DNA from: Acidobacteriota bacterium
Lineage (GTDB): Bacteria > Acidobacteriota > Vicinamibacteria > Vicinamibacterales > UBA8438
Length of the DNA: 63,144 nucleotides
Direction: 5' to 3'
Assembly (NCBI GenBank): GCA_009861545.1
Contig: VXME01000077.1
Span: 1-63,144, forward strand
Within the stretch, counting starts at the first letter, position 1. The number at the start of each line of letters is the position of its first letter. The notes beneath the pieces were generated by a model. That model did not search any database, was not told the DNA's origin, and was given only the letters and a program-made list of their open reading frames with translations. Both the position numbers and the translations under genes were made by a program. Shown here piece by piece: positions 25,560 through 35,132 of this stretch.

Positions 25560-26450
25560 TCAGTTCGGACGCGGCTCGACGTACACATCGAGCAACCGGA
25601 TACCGAGCTTGCGCGTGTCGAGAGCGCCGGCGTCGAGAGCGGCCGGCTCGAAGGTCCGATCTACCAGCAACTCGACCCGGACGTCGTCGGCTTCGCCGAG
25701 ATCCGCGGCGGTCATTTCGTACTCCAGTCGCACGGGGCTTTCCGTGTCCAGTGTGACTTTGTCGAACGTGCGCCCGCCGACGGTCAGCGTGAGCTGCTGC
25801 GGAGTGTCGAACAGACTCGGACGGCCCTGCAGTTCCAGGAGCAGTGTTGCCGCGCTTCCCGGGTTACGGAAAGAGAGCACCGCGCGGTCGGTGCTCCAGC
25901 GCCACGAGGTCTCGTCGAAAAGGTCGAACTCCACCTGGTGCCAGCCCTCGTCGTACATGACGAAGCTGCTCTCGTGCTGCGGCTCCAGAGTCAGGGTGGC
26001 TACGCCATAGGCCAACTCGCCGAGGTCGTCGCCCGCGAGAGCGAGGCGTTCCCCGGAGACGGGGGAAACGAGGCCGATCGCGACGGTCGCCGGACCGACG
26101 TACGGATAGGCCGGCACCCTGACGTTCTGCGTGTACCGGATCGACTCCCCGGGCCGCCATGCCGTCGTCGGTACCGGGGGATCGTGCTCGGTGGTCCAGA
26201 GCAGGACCTCGTTCTGGTCCAGCATCTGGAGAAACACCTGATAGTCCTCGCCCAGCGGCTCGAGGGTCGGTGCGAGATCGAACTGGATGGTTGCCTCGAT
26301 CGAGGCGCCCAGCGGGACGGTGTGCCGGTCCAGCGCAACCCTTGCGACGCCGACGGGCTCGGGAGGGGGAGCGCAGCCGCTCGTCAACACCAGCGCCGCC
26401 AGCACCGCCACGGCATCCAGCGCGACCGCACGGCGCATACTCCCACTCAT
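25560..26450 (-). CDS. Hypothetical lipoprotein with beta-sandwich region
   Basis: This encodes 296 residues from ATG 26450 (GTG 26456 and ATG 26438 are open alternatives). The N-terminus is a lipoprotein signal with the lipobox LTSGC. The rest is beta-rich with no family I recognise; GEDYQVFLQMLDQNEVLLWTTEHDPP suggests a carbohydrate-binding or Ig-like domain. An unpaired second half (SSFVMYDEGWHQVEFDLFDE) resembles the C-terminal beta domain attached to some GT-C transferases. It lies next to a GT-C-like gene transcribed the opposite way and may assist it. Confidence 0.55.
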   Translation of the reverse strand: MSGSMRRAVALDAVAVLAALVLTSGCAPPPEPVGVARVALDRHTVPLGASIEATIQFDLAPTLEPLGEDYQVFLQMLDQNEVLLWTTEHDPPVPTTAWRPGESIRYTQNVRVPAYPYVGPATVAIGLVSPVSGERLALAGDDLGELAYGVATLTLEPQHESSFVMYDEGWHQVEFDLFDETSWRWSTDRAVLSFRNPGSAATLLLELQGRPSLFDTPQQLTLTVGGRTFDKVTLDTESPVRLEYEMTAADLGEADDVRVELLVDRTFEPAALDAGALDTRKLGIRLLDVYVEPRPN

Positions 26451-26458
26451 GCGCACGG

Positions 26459-26464
26459 AGTCTA
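26459..26464 (-). promoter_or_regulatory. Putative -10 hexamer TAGACT before lipoprotein gene
   Basis: TAGACT on the minus strand ends 8 nt before ATG 26450, consistent with a leaderless transcript. The GTG at 26456 would lie only 2 nt after it, which argues against that start. Confidence 0.45.
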
Positions 26465-26724
26465 CTGCGTCTCGGCGAGCCGATGCAACGGGAGACGGTG
26501 AGCCGGCGCCCTGCTTTCACTCCGGCTTCGCTGCGGCCGGGGTCGGGACGCACCGCGCTGCACACCGGCCGCCTGCGCCCGCGGACGCTGAGTCCGCGGT
26601 GGTAGAATCCGCATTTATCGGCAAGGCCGGAGCCGTGGTGCTCGTGGGCTTCGATGACTGCCGCGCCGTCGTCTTCATGCCGTCCGCCGCATGCAGGGGC
26701 TGGAATCCCGATGAGAGCAGTCAA

Positions 26725-28584
26725 GTGACGGGGCACTCCGAATCGTCGTCGGGCGGGATTCGGTCCCGGCGCCTGCGCCGCGCCGTCGAGCCCGGGCTGC
26801 TGTTGATACTCGCCATCTCCGTCGCGGGTACCGCGGCGGCCCTCTCGCTGGACGTCGTCGGCGCACTGGGGAGCGTCAAGGGAGATGAAGCCACCTACGT
26901 GATGATGGCCCTGAGCGCCGCTCATGACGGCGACATGGTGTACGAGTCGACGGACTTGAGCCGGTTCTACCGGTTGTATCAAGGCGGGCCGGAGGGTCTC
27001 TTTCTAAAGCGCGAGGCGGGGCCGGGGGCGCCCGGGCAACTTTTCTTCGCGAAGGCCTGGCTTCACGCCGTCGTGGCGGCGCCGTTCGTCCGGGTGCTCG
27101 GGCTCAACGGTCTGCTGGTGCTGAACGTCTGGCTGCTGGCCGGCGCGGCGGTGGCCGGATACCTCTTCGTTGCCGCGCGCTCGCCGGACGGTGTGGCGTG
27201 CGCGTTCTCGTTGGCGTTTCTCTGCGCGTCGATTACGCCGATCTACGTCGTCTGGCTGTCACCGGAGATGCTCAACTTCGCGCTGGTCGTGTACGCGTAC
27301 TTCTTCTGGCTCTACAAGGAGGTGGCGCCGCCGGAACGCCTCCCCCAATCGCGGTGGCTGGCCGGTTCGCGGTCGGACCTGATCGCCGCCGTGCTGCTGG
27401 GGCTGGCGACGTTCTCCAAGCCGCCCAATCTGGCCCTGTTCGCCCCGCTGGTCGCGCTCTACTGGTGGCGCGGACGGTACGTTCCCGGTCTGCTGGTGGC
27501 GGGAGTCTTCGGGCTGGTGGCGGCCGGGGCGTTCGGCGTCAACACGCTCATGACCGGTGAATGGAACTACATGGGCGGCGACCGGCGGACGTTCTATGGC
27601 GGCGCGGGCGGATTTCCCTACGAGCACGGCACGGCTTTCGACCAGGCCGGCATCCCGATGACGACCAACGAGGTGACGTTCGACGAGCCGCCGGACAGGA
27701 TCGAGTCGTGGCTCGTGCTGTTGCGCAACGCCGGCTACTTCCTCGTGGGGAGGCACTTCGGATTCGTGCCGTTCTTCTTTCCGGCGGTGGTGGCCGTCGC
27801 GTGCATGCTGTGGCGGCGCCGTTCCATGGCCGCCTGGCACGTCCTGGTCCTCGGGGCTGCCTGCGGCATGGCCGCGGTCCTGCTGTTTCTTCTGCCGCAT
27901 TCCTGGTCGGGCGGCGGAGGCCCCCTGGGGAATCGCTATTTCCTCAGCGCCTATGGCGTGTTTCTCTTTCTTGCGCCGGTGATGGCCACCATGTGGCCCG
28001 CGGTGCTGGCCTGGACGGGCGGCTCGATCTTCGTGGCGCACATTCTGATCAACCCCCTGGTCTCGGCCCGCCAGACCTATGCGCCCACCCAGCAGGGAGT
28101 TCTGAGACTGCTGCCGGTCGAACTCACGATGGTAAGCGACCTGCCGGTCAATCTCATCCCGCAGCGGCGGGGCCTTCAGTACGGCGAGAAGCCCGAGATG
28201 TTCCTGTATCTGCTCGACGGGCACTCCACTCCTCCCGAGGAGTCCGCGATGTGGATCGAGGGCGGGGCGACGGCCGAAATCATCGTGCGCACCTTCGTGC
28301 CGGTGGAAGTCTTTGCGGTCCAACTGTCGTCGCACGTGCCGAACACGGTGGAAGTGTCCATCGGTGGAGCCACGGAGACGGTGCAGGTCGGGGGCGATCT
28401 GCCGGTCACGCTCCGCATCGAGCCACGGGCGGTCTACGCCCGCAATTCGTGGTTGCATCTGCTTTCCATCCGGACACGGGACGGCTACGTTCCGCACCTG
28501 TCGGAGCTGGACTCCGACGACGAGAGGTATCTGGGTGTGCAGGTGCGCCTCGCGGCGAGAGCGACGGACGCACCCGAGGAATGA
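26725..28584 (+). CDS. Polytopic GT-C-like membrane protein with C-terminal periplasmic domain (copy 1)
   Basis: This encodes 619 residues from GTG 26725; ATG 26677 is possible. It has about ten to twelve membrane helices. The first luminal loop carries KGDEATYVMMAL, where the acidic pair is in the position of the catalytic residues of GT-C glycosyltransferases (PMT/ArnT type). The last ~130 residues are soluble and beta-rich (SAMWIEGGATAEIIVRTFVP). It is a clear paralogue of the protein at 33327 (shared VKGDEATYV, MALS, DGD, VYES, YQGGP and LKR; TFSKP; VELTMV). The probable donor is a polyprenyl-phosphate sugar and the acceptor a periplasmic glycan or lipid. Confidence 0.7.
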   Translation: MTGHSESSSGGIRSRRLRRAVEPGLLLILAISVAGTAAALSLDVVGALGSVKGDEATYVMMALSAAHDGDMVYESTDLSRFYRLYQGGPEGLFLKREAGPGAPGQLFFAKAWLHAVVAAPFVRVLGLNGLLVLNVWLLAGAAVAGYLFVAARSPDGVACAFSLAFLCASITPIYVVWLSPEMLNFALVVYAYFFWLYKEVAPPERLPQSRWLAGSRSDLIAAVLLGLATFSKPPNLALFAPLVALYWWRGRYVPGLLVAGVFGLVAAGAFGVNTLMTGEWNYMGGDRRTFYGGAGGFPYEHGTAFDQAGIPMTTNEVTFDEPPDRIESWLVLLRNAGYFLVGRHFGFVPFFFPAVVAVACMLWRRRSMAAWHVLVLGAACGMAAVLLFLLPHSWSGGGGPLGNRYFLSAYGVFLFLAPVMATMWPAVLAWTGGSIFVAHILINPLVSARQTYAPTQQGVLRLLPVELTMVSDLPVNLIPQRRGLQYGEKPEMFLYLLDGHSTPPEESAMWIEGGATAEIIVRTFVPVEVFAVQLSSHVPNTVEVSIGGATETVQVGGDLPVTLRIEPRAVYARNSWLHLLSIRTRDGYVPHLSELDSDDERYLGVQVRLAARATDAPEE

Positions 28585-28658
28585 CACCGGCATGAGGCGG
28601 CTCACACCGTCCTTGCGCGGTGCATATCGTATTCCTGCCTGATTGCCCTCACGTGTCC

Positions 28659-29921
28659 CTACTCGCAGGTCGTCGGGCGGGGAACGCCGGCGGGCGGCCA
28701 GACGTGGCGCCGAAGACCCATCGCCAACACGGTCATGCTCAACGCCTCGCCGGCCACGGTGGCCGCGGCGGCGCCGTGCATTCCGAAGCGGGGAATCAAC
28801 ACCAGGTTCAGTGCGATGTTGGCGACGCATCCCGTGACAGCCGTCCGCAGAAGCCAGGCGCCGGCGCCCGCCGAGAGCGCCACCGCATACAGAGCGCAGA
28901 GCGGAAGGACGAACACGAAACCGATCGAGAGGAGTTGCAGTACCTGCCCCGCCGGTGCGTACGCTGGTCCGAACAGCAGGATGACCGCCCGTTCGCCCAG
29001 GAGGAAGCCCGCCGCCGCGGTTGCGGGCGCGAGCAGGCCACCGGCCAGCAACCCGCGACGCGCCAACCGACCGTGCGCGGCCCGGTTGGTCCCATAGTGG
29101 AGCGACAGCCTGGGAATCAGCACGGTTTGCAGCACCTGTCCGACGTTGGCGAGGCCTTCATAGAGCCGATAGGCCGCGTTGTAGAGCCCTGTCTCTTCGT
29201 CCCCCCGGATCACGCCGAGCATGACCGTGTCGGCGTAGCTGTACAGATGGAGCACGATGATGAAGGCCCCGAACGGCAGGGCCTGACGCTGAAGCGCCAG
29301 CCAACGCTCCCGGTCGAACGCCGGGCGAAAGGCTCCGATCTGACCGGCGGCCAGCGCCCAGGCCGCGATCAACGAGATCACGCGAGCGCCGACGAAGGCG
29401 ACCGCCAACCCGATCAGCCCGAAGCCGCCCGCGAGGACTCCCGCGCCCAGGACCAGCAACAGGGACCGGTCGATGACCACGACGAGGCCGTCCAGGCCGA
29501 ATCGCTCAATCCCCTGCAGGGTGTACCGAATCGTCAGCACGTAGGATCGGAGAATCGAGGCGGCGCCAAGCAGATAACACGCCAGCCGGACGTCCGCCTC
29601 CGGACGCAACAGGTTCGCGGCCACCACCAGGCCGATCGCCGCAGCCAGCGCGAGCGCCAGCTTCAATCCGAAAGTCTGGGCTACCAGCGACTGCGCCGCC
29701 TTGCGGTCGCGCGCGACCTTCCGGGTGGTGATTTCCTTCAAGCCGAAGTCCATCACCGTCTCGAAGATCATCGCCAGCGCCAGGGCGAAGGAGAACTTGC
29801 CGTACTCCTGGTCTCCGAGCAGACGCCCGGCAACGACGAGCAGGACGGCCAGCAGCAGCGTGCTCATCCCCGCGATGCTTGCGCGTGCGGCGTGGCCGAT
29901 GAGGCCCGTCCCTCGATTCAT
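28659..29921 (-). CDS. Wzx-type lipid-linked oligosaccharide flippase (copy 2)
   Basis: This encodes 420 residues from ATG 29921; GTG 29930 would overlap the presumed -10. It has about twelve membrane helices. The sequence follows copy 1 at 20896 closely (LLVVAGRLLGDQEYGKFSFALA, DFGLKEITTRKVARDRKAA, GLYNAAYRLYEGLANVGQVL). Two flippases in one locus suggest either two exported repeat units or a duplication after which one changed specificity. Confidence 0.85.
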   Translation of the reverse strand: MNRGTGLIGHAARASIAGMSTLLLAVLLVVAGRLLGDQEYGKFSFALALAMIFETVMDFGLKEITTRKVARDRKAAQSLVAQTFGLKLALALAAAIGLVVAANLLRPEADVRLACYLLGAASILRSYVLTIRYTLQGIERFGLDGLVVVIDRSLLLVLGAGVLAGGFGLIGLAVAFVGARVISLIAAWALAAGQIGAFRPAFDRERWLALQRQALPFGAFIIVLHLYSYADTVMLGVIRGDEETGLYNAAYRLYEGLANVGQVLQTVLIPRLSLHYGTNRAAHGRLARRGLLAGGLLAPATAAAGFLLGERAVILLFGPAYAPAGQVLQLLSIGFVFVLPLCALYAVALSAGAGAWLLRTAVTGCVANIALNLVLIPRFGMHGAAAATVAGEALSMTVLAMGLRRHVWPPAGVPRPTTCE

Positions 29922-29928
29922 CCCCGCC

Positions 29929-29934
29929 ACCCTA
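29929..29934 (-). promoter_or_regulatory. Putative -10 hexamer TAGGGT before second flippase gene
   Basis: TAGGGT on the minus strand ends 7 nt before ATG 29921, the same spacing as in several other operon-leading genes here. Confidence 0.35.
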
Positions 29935-29957
29935 CGCGCCCGCTGGGGCCTGCGCTG

Positions 29958-30986
29958 CTACTCTCCCCCGGCATCCAGGATCGCGGTGGGTTTGAACAGC
30001 TCCCGCAGCCACGGGAGATCGATGTTGAGGGCCAGAAGGCCGACAAGCACGCAGACGACGATGAACGCCATGAAGTAGGGCTCCCGATAGAGCTGTTCCG
30101 GATCTCGGGTCGGGCTGTCGCTCCGGAATCCCAGGTGGATGTACCAGGCGATCAGTCCCGCAACGAAGGGCACGATGAGCAGCAACTCGATCCGGTAGCG
30201 GATCAGGAAGATTCCAAGGAACAGCCCGAACGCCACGGCACAGAAGATCGCCAGCACGAGCAGGCGCTCTTCCGTGTAGCCGCGAAACGACGCGCGGTAG
30301 GCGGCGGCGCGCTCGCGGTCGTCGAGGTGCCGGTACTCCGCGAAGCGTTTCACCGCCATGAAGAAGCCGCCGAGCATCCAGAACGCCAGGGTAATCGACA
30401 AGGGCACCGCCAGCGTCGTCCCGGTTGCATACCAACCCATCGCGAGCCGCAACGGGTTGTTGATCGCCTCGACCAGCACGTCGAGGTAGGTTCGGTCCTT
30501 GGCCCGGATCGGTCGGACGTTGTATACGAGGCTCATCAGCCACAGGGCAACGATCGTGAGCAGAAACCGTCCCCCGATCAGGGTGGCCATGCCGAACCCT
30601 GCGGCGGCGAGGGCCGCCCACTCGGCATAGGCGATCGGCAGGCGCACTCTCCCGGAAGGGATCGGCCGGTTGCGCTTGACCGGATGTCTCGCGTCGGACG
30701 GCGCGTCCAGAATGTCGTTGAGCACGTAGTAGCTCGACGCGACGAGACAGGCGGCCACCAACGCCAGCGGGATCCGCCAGGCGAGCGCCGGGTTGCCGAA
30801 CCCGGCCGTCGCGTTCAGCACCAGCAGGCTTCCCGGCAGCATGAAGACGTTCTTGAACCAGTGGTCGGGTCGCGCCACCTGTACGTACGGCCGGACGGCG
30901 GCAGCCAGGCGGTTCCGGACCACGCAGGCCGACGCTTGCGGCGGGTGGGGCGACCATGTCGACGGTCGAGAGCGTTCGGTCGTCAC
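29958..30986 (-). CDS. UbiA-family prenyltransferase (decaprenyl-phosphate phosphoribosyltransferase-like)
   Basis: This encodes 342 residues from GTG 30986, with about eight membrane helices. The first Asp-rich motif is YYVLNDILDAPSDARHPVKRNRPIPSG (N-D-x2-D-x3-D), the second YVEAINNPLR-like region is DVLVEAINNPLRLA, and ARPDHWFKNVFMLPG near the N-terminus matches the UbiA subgroup that attaches phosphoribose to decaprenyl phosphate (DPPR synthase). Such enzymes supply lipid-linked pentoses for arabinan-type glycans. The assignment to DPPR synthase within UbiA is likely but not certain. It could supply a donor to the GT-C proteins nearby. Confidence 0.8.
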   Translation of the reverse strand: MTTERSRPSTWSPHPPQASACVVRNRLAAAVRPYVQVARPDHWFKNVFMLPGSLLVLNATAGFGNPALAWRIPLALVAACLVASSYYVLNDILDAPSDARHPVKRNRPIPSGRVRLPIAYAEWAALAAAGFGMATLIGGRFLLTIVALWLMSLVYNVRPIRAKDRTYLDVLVEAINNPLRLAMGWYATGTTLAVPLSITLAFWMLGGFFMAVKRFAEYRHLDDRERAAAYRASFRGYTEERLLVLAIFCAVAFGLFLGIFLIRYRIELLLIVPFVAGLIAWYIHLGFRSDSPTRDPEQLYREPYFMAFIVVCVLVGLLALNIDLPWLRELFKPTAILDAGGE

Positions 30987-31101
30987 AGCTCCGGATTCGC
31001 CTTCAGGAGGCGGCTGACGGCACCGGCAGGAGGCGGCGCGAAGCTGTCCTGCCGCGTGGCGAGGTACTTTTCGGTGAGACCCGGACGCGCATGTTGGCGC
31101 G

Positions 31102-33108
31102 TCAGGCGGAAAGCAGCCCCGCGATCAGCGCGACGATGTCGAGGAAGTACACCGTACACAGCGCGACAACGTTCCCCGTGAACCACGCGGGCAGCCGGCG
31201 CCCTGCCGGCGTCGCACGCGCGCGCAACCATTCGCAGCCCTGTGCGAAGCACCACGCGAAGCCCAGAATACAGGGAAACATGTAGATCGTCTTCATGATG
31301 CCGAAATCGCGCATGGTGAGTGCATAGACGATCGAGAAGCCGAGAGACCCGAACGCCGCAACGGTCAACAGGAGCGCTCCGGCGGCCGGAACCGCCGGCG
31401 CACGGTCCGCCAGCACCATGAGGCTGCGACGGCCCTCGCGCACGAGACCGATCAGCAGCACGGCCGTCGGGGCGAGCCCGAGCACGAGCGCCGCCCGGCC
31501 GATCCAGAGAACGATTGCGCTGTCGGATTGCCACGTCGGCGGCCAACTGTCGAAGTGCACGAAATGCAACCGTCCGTACACTTGCGACCACAACGATGTC
31601 TGGTGCAGCGGGTAGCCGCTCGCGTCGTAGTTCGTCGGATCGTCGAGGTCGTGCAGCGTCCGGTTCACCAGCGACGGCTCCCGCAGCATGTCGCCGAGAC
31701 GAAACGTCAAGATGCCGCTCGCGACCGACCGGATGCCGGGCCGGTACGCGGTCGTCTCTTCGAAGAAGTGCGGCAGCGGCGGCGCCTTCATGTTCTGCGC
31801 GAACGGCGATTCCGCGTCCCGATAGTTGTCGAGGTACGGACCGAACGCCGCCGCGGAAGAGATGACGGCCCCGACGAACAGCAGTGCGGCGGTCGCCAGC
31901 CGCACCCGCGGCCACGCGTCGTGGCTGGTGCGCCGGACCAGCAGCGCCGCGAAAACGCACGCGAGGGCCAGCAGCACCACGAGTCCATTCCCCTTGGACA
32001 GCACCGCGAGTGCCGCAAAACCGCTCATCCCGAACAGCGCCCGCCAGGACATGGCGTCGAAGAATCGCACTCCCCAGAACAGGGACAGCGTGCCGAAGAG
32101 AATGACGAACATGTCGTTGGTCGCCTGGCTGCCGACGCCGACGAGTCGTGGATTCAGCACCAGGAAGCCGAACGTCATCAGCACGATGGGGGGCGGGAGG
32201 CTCGAGCGCCTCAGCCAGCTCCGTGCGACGAGAAGCAGAGCGATGGCTGCCGTGCAGTTGACCAGGTTGGCGATCCGGATCTGGACGTCTCCGCCCTCGG
32301 GGATCCACGGTGCCGCCAACCTCAGCAGCCATGCCACTGTCCAGTGATAGAGCTTGGGCTGATAGCCCTGCCAGTCGTCCTTCAGGCCCGGCACCCGGTC
32401 TTCGAAGGCGATCGTGCGGATGATCCACATGTGATCGTCGTTCGCCTGCTGGTTGACGAATGACAGAATCAGCCGGAGGGCACAGCCCGTCACGAATACC
32501 GCCGCCACGAGCCTGTGACCGCCCGCGCCGTCCGGTGAGGCCGGCGACACCCAGCGGGCCGCGGTTTCCGCCAGCGCCGGGCCCGCTCGACGCGGGTCGG
32601 TGAACAGGGAGGAGAGCGCGGCGTGCGGAGACCGCAGGAAAGCCGGCAGCCATAGCCACCCGAGTATCGCCGTCGTCAACGCGAGCACCGCCAGGGTCGC
32701 GAACAGTACGACCAGGCCGTTCAGCACTTCGGCGAGCCAGTCGGGTCCCCTGGCATACGGTCCGCGCGGAGCGTCGGTTTCGAAACGAGACCCGGTTCGG
32801 TCGACCGCGTCGGTGACCTCGATGGCGGAGTCCTGAACCAGCGCGCGGAGGTTTCCCCGCGAGATGTCCGCCAGGTAGTACTCCCAGGTCCGCCCTCCCA
32901 GCGGGTTGCCCCGGGTGAGAGCGTACGCGGTTTCGCGTTCGCTCCTCGTCACCGCGTTCACTTCGGGAGCCCAGCGGACGTGGATGAGGGCCGATCGGTC
33001 GCCGAAGACCAGGCGGCGAACCTGAAGGATCCCGGACCCCGCGAGGGCAAGCACCAGGCAACCGACCAGGATGCGGCGCGTACGTTCCCGCGGTCCCTCA
33101 CCGACCAT
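31102..33108 (-). CDS. Polytopic GT-C/ArnT-like membrane glycosyltransferase
   Basis: This encodes 668 residues from ATG 33108, with about twelve membrane helices. The first helix is followed by a periplasmic domain of ~100 residues (ALIHVRWAPEVNAVTRSERE). The stretch FVNQQANDDHMWIIRTIAFEDR has the acidic pair in an external loop as in GT-C enzymes. QPKLYHWTVAWLLRL follows. It probably uses a polyprenyl-phosphate sugar. The longer in-frame start at 33273 would overlap the -10-like TATTCT and is unlikely. The 115 bp to the UbiA gene (30987-31101) hold nothing I recognise. Confidence 0.7.
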   Translation of the reverse strand: MVGEGPRERTRRILVGCLVLALAGSGILQVRRLVFGDRSALIHVRWAPEVNAVTRSERETAYALTRGNPLGGRTWEYYLADISRGNLRALVQDSAIEVTDAVDRTGSRFETDAPRGPYARGPDWLAEVLNGLVVLFATLAVLALTTAILGWLWLPAFLRSPHAALSSLFTDPRRAGPALAETAARWVSPASPDGAGGHRLVAAVFVTGCALRLILSFVNQQANDDHMWIIRTIAFEDRVPGLKDDWQGYQPKLYHWTVAWLLRLAAPWIPEGGDVQIRIANLVNCTAAIALLLVARSWLRRSSLPPPIVLMTFGFLVLNPRLVGVGSQATNDMFVILFGTLSLFWGVRFFDAMSWRALFGMSGFAALAVLSKGNGLVVLLALACVFAALLVRRTSHDAWPRVRLATAALLFVGAVISSAAAFGPYLDNYRDAESPFAQNMKAPPLPHFFEETTAYRPGIRSVASGILTFRLGDMLREPSLVNRTLHDLDDPTNYDASGYPLHQTSLWSQVYGRLHFVHFDSWPPTWQSDSAIVLWIGRAALVLGLAPTAVLLIGLVREGRRSLMVLADRAPAVPAAGALLLTVAAFGSLGFSIVYALTMRDFGIMKTIYMFPCILGFAWCFAQGCEWLRARATPAGRRLPAWFTGNVVALCTVYFLDIVALIAGLLSA

Positions 33109-33115
33109 GCGCAGC

Positions 33116-33121
33116 AGAATA
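33116..33121 (-). promoter_or_regulatory. Putative -10 hexamer TATTCT before GT-C gene
   Basis: TATTCT on the minus strand ends 7 nt before ATG 33108, as expected for a leaderless transcript. Confidence 0.45.
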
Positions 33122-33326
33122 CCAGACGCAAAGTGGAGCTTCTCCCGGTTCACTTCGCGTGCGGCAAGGGTCGGGTTGCCGATCCGTCCATACGCCGGGA
33201 AGTGCGGTCGTTGCCCCGGGGTGCGGTCCGGCGGAGAGGCGGCGTTGACCGGTACTTGCCCTTGCTGCGACAATTCGGCGGTTGGCTGCAGAGAAGGTAG
33301 CTGCCGTCCGCGACCCTGGCGCCCGA

Positions 33327-35132
33327 ATGCGACGCGGCGTCGATCCGGGACTGCTGGCGATAGGATTTCTGCTGCTGGCAGGGGCCTGCACGGCGCTGAC
33401 TGTCGATGTCGCGCGGACCGCGTACGGGGTAAAGGGCGACGAGGCCACCTACGTCGCGATGGCGCTCAGCGTGGCCTACGACGGTGACCTGGTCTACGAG
33501 TCGCGCGACATCGCCCGCCTGCACGAGGTCTACCAGGGCGGGCCTTCCGGCATCTTCCTGAAGCGCGGCGGCGGCGTCCGCGATCTCCGCGATCGCCTCT
33601 ATTTCGGGAAGGCGTACATCTACTCCTTCGTAGCCGCACCGTTCGTTCGCATCGCGGGTCTCAACGGCATGCTGCTGTTTCACGTGGTGCTGCTCGCCGG
33701 CATGGTCCTGGCGGCCTATTTCTTCCTGGCGGCGCGTTCGCCGCGCGCGGTAGCGATCTTCTCGGCGCTGGCCTTCTTCGGCGTCTCGATCATGCCGCTG
33801 CACGCGGTGTTTCTGGGCTCCGAGATATTCAACGCCGCCTGCGTGACGTTCGCGTACTTCTGCTGGTGCTACAAAGAGGTCGCACCGCCGCGGCCGGACC
33901 GGTGGACAGCCTGGTTGTGGAGGCCTGAATCGGACGTAGTCGCCGCCGTCCTGCTGGGGCTGGCCACCTTCTCGAAGCCTTCACATGCCCTGCTCGTCGG
34001 GCCCTGCGTGCTGCTGGCGGCGGGACGGTGGCGCCTGCGCCACAGCGCGCTCATCGCTGCCGTGTTCGTGGTCGTTGTCGCCGCCAGCTTCGCGACCAAT
34101 GCAGTCATCAGCGGAGAGCTGAACTACCAGGGGGGAGACCGAAAGATCTTCTACGAAGCGTATCCGTTCGAGCATCCGGGAGCCACCTTCGACAACCGCG
34201 GTACCTCGATGACGACCAACGATGTGGACGAGGAGGCATGGCGCGTCGGCTTCCTGTCGCTGATGCCGAGGAACCTCGGGTATTTCCTGGTCGGCCGCCA
34301 CTTCGGCCTGCTGCCGTTCTTCTTTCCCGGCGTGGTGGTGGTCGCGCTTTTCCTCACGGCGCGGCGAGAGCGTCGTCCGTGGCAGTGGAGCACACTCTGT
34401 GTCGTGGCGCTCAGCGTCGTCGTGCTCAGCGGGACCATGCCGTACACCTGGTCGGGAGGGGGCGGACCGGCGGGCAACCGTTACTTTGTCAGCATCTATC
34501 CGGCGCTGCTGTTCCTGATGCCGCCGCTGGCGTCTTCTATTCCCGCGATCGTCGCGTGGGCGGGCGGCGCGGTCTTCACCGCGCACATTCTCGTGAATCC
34601 TTTCGTCGCGGCCAAGCATCCGTACCTGAGTCCCGAGCGCGGAGTGCTCCGCGTGCTTCCGGTCGAGTTGACGATGGTCGACGATTTGCCCATTGCCCTG
34701 CACCCGTCCCGTCATCGCGTAGCATACCGTTCGGATCCCGAACTGTTACTCTCCATGCTCGACCGCAACGTGCATCGCTCGGGCGCGCTCGACTTGTGGG
34801 TGGCCGGAAGCAGCCGTACGGACATCGCCCTCAGGAGCGGGCGTTGCCTGTCGTCGATGGAGGTAACGCTCCGCGCGCCGGTCGCGAACCAGGTTACCGT
34901 GCGTTTCGGAGGTGACGAAGCGGCGACCGACCTGCGGCCCGGGGTGGAGGCGCGTGTTCTGCTGGAGCCGTCCGGCGTCCTCGTGCGAGGCCTTTGGAGC
35001 TATCTGTTGTCGGTTCGAACGAGCACGGGGTTCATTCCAAGCCTCCTTGCCCCGGGCTCACGTGACGACCGCTTCCTCGGCGCGCTCATCGCCCTGACGC
35101 CGCACGTCGAAGGCGGCTGCGCTGCGGGTTGA
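33327..35132 (+). CDS. Polytopic GT-C-like membrane protein (copy 2)
   Basis: This encodes 601 residues from ATG 33327; TTG 33282 would add 15. It has about ten to twelve membrane helices, with the loop VKGDEATYVAMALSVAYDGD after the first helix. It is paralogous to the protein at 26725 over its whole length, including the C-terminal soluble domain (DLWVAGSSRTDIALRSGR). Its 3' end overlaps the convergent gene at 35086 by 47 bp. It is part of the same glycan pathway by context. The substrate is unknown. Confidence 0.7.
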   Translation: MRRGVDPGLLAIGFLLLAGACTALTVDVARTAYGVKGDEATYVAMALSVAYDGDLVYESRDIARLHEVYQGGPSGIFLKRGGGVRDLRDRLYFGKAYIYSFVAAPFVRIAGLNGMLLFHVVLLAGMVLAAYFFLAARSPRAVAIFSALAFFGVSIMPLHAVFLGSEIFNAACVTFAYFCWCYKEVAPPRPDRWTAWLWRPESDVVAAVLLGLATFSKPSHALLVGPCVLLAAGRWRLRHSALIAAVFVVVVAASFATNAVISGELNYQGGDRKIFYEAYPFEHPGATFDNRGTSMTTNDVDEEAWRVGFLSLMPRNLGYFLVGRHFGLLPFFFPGVVVVALFLTARRERRPWQWSTLCVVALSVVVLSGTMPYTWSGGGGPAGNRYFVSIYPALLFLMPPLASSIPAIVAWAGGAVFTAHILVNPFVAAKHPYLSPERGVLRVLPVELTMVDDLPIALHPSRHRVAYRSDPELLLSMLDRNVHRSGALDLWVAGSSRTDIALRSGRCLSSMEVTLRAPVANQVTVRFGGDEAATDLRPGVEARVLLEPSGVLVRGLWSYLLSVRTSTGFIPSLLAPGSRDDRFLGALIALTPHVEGGCAAG

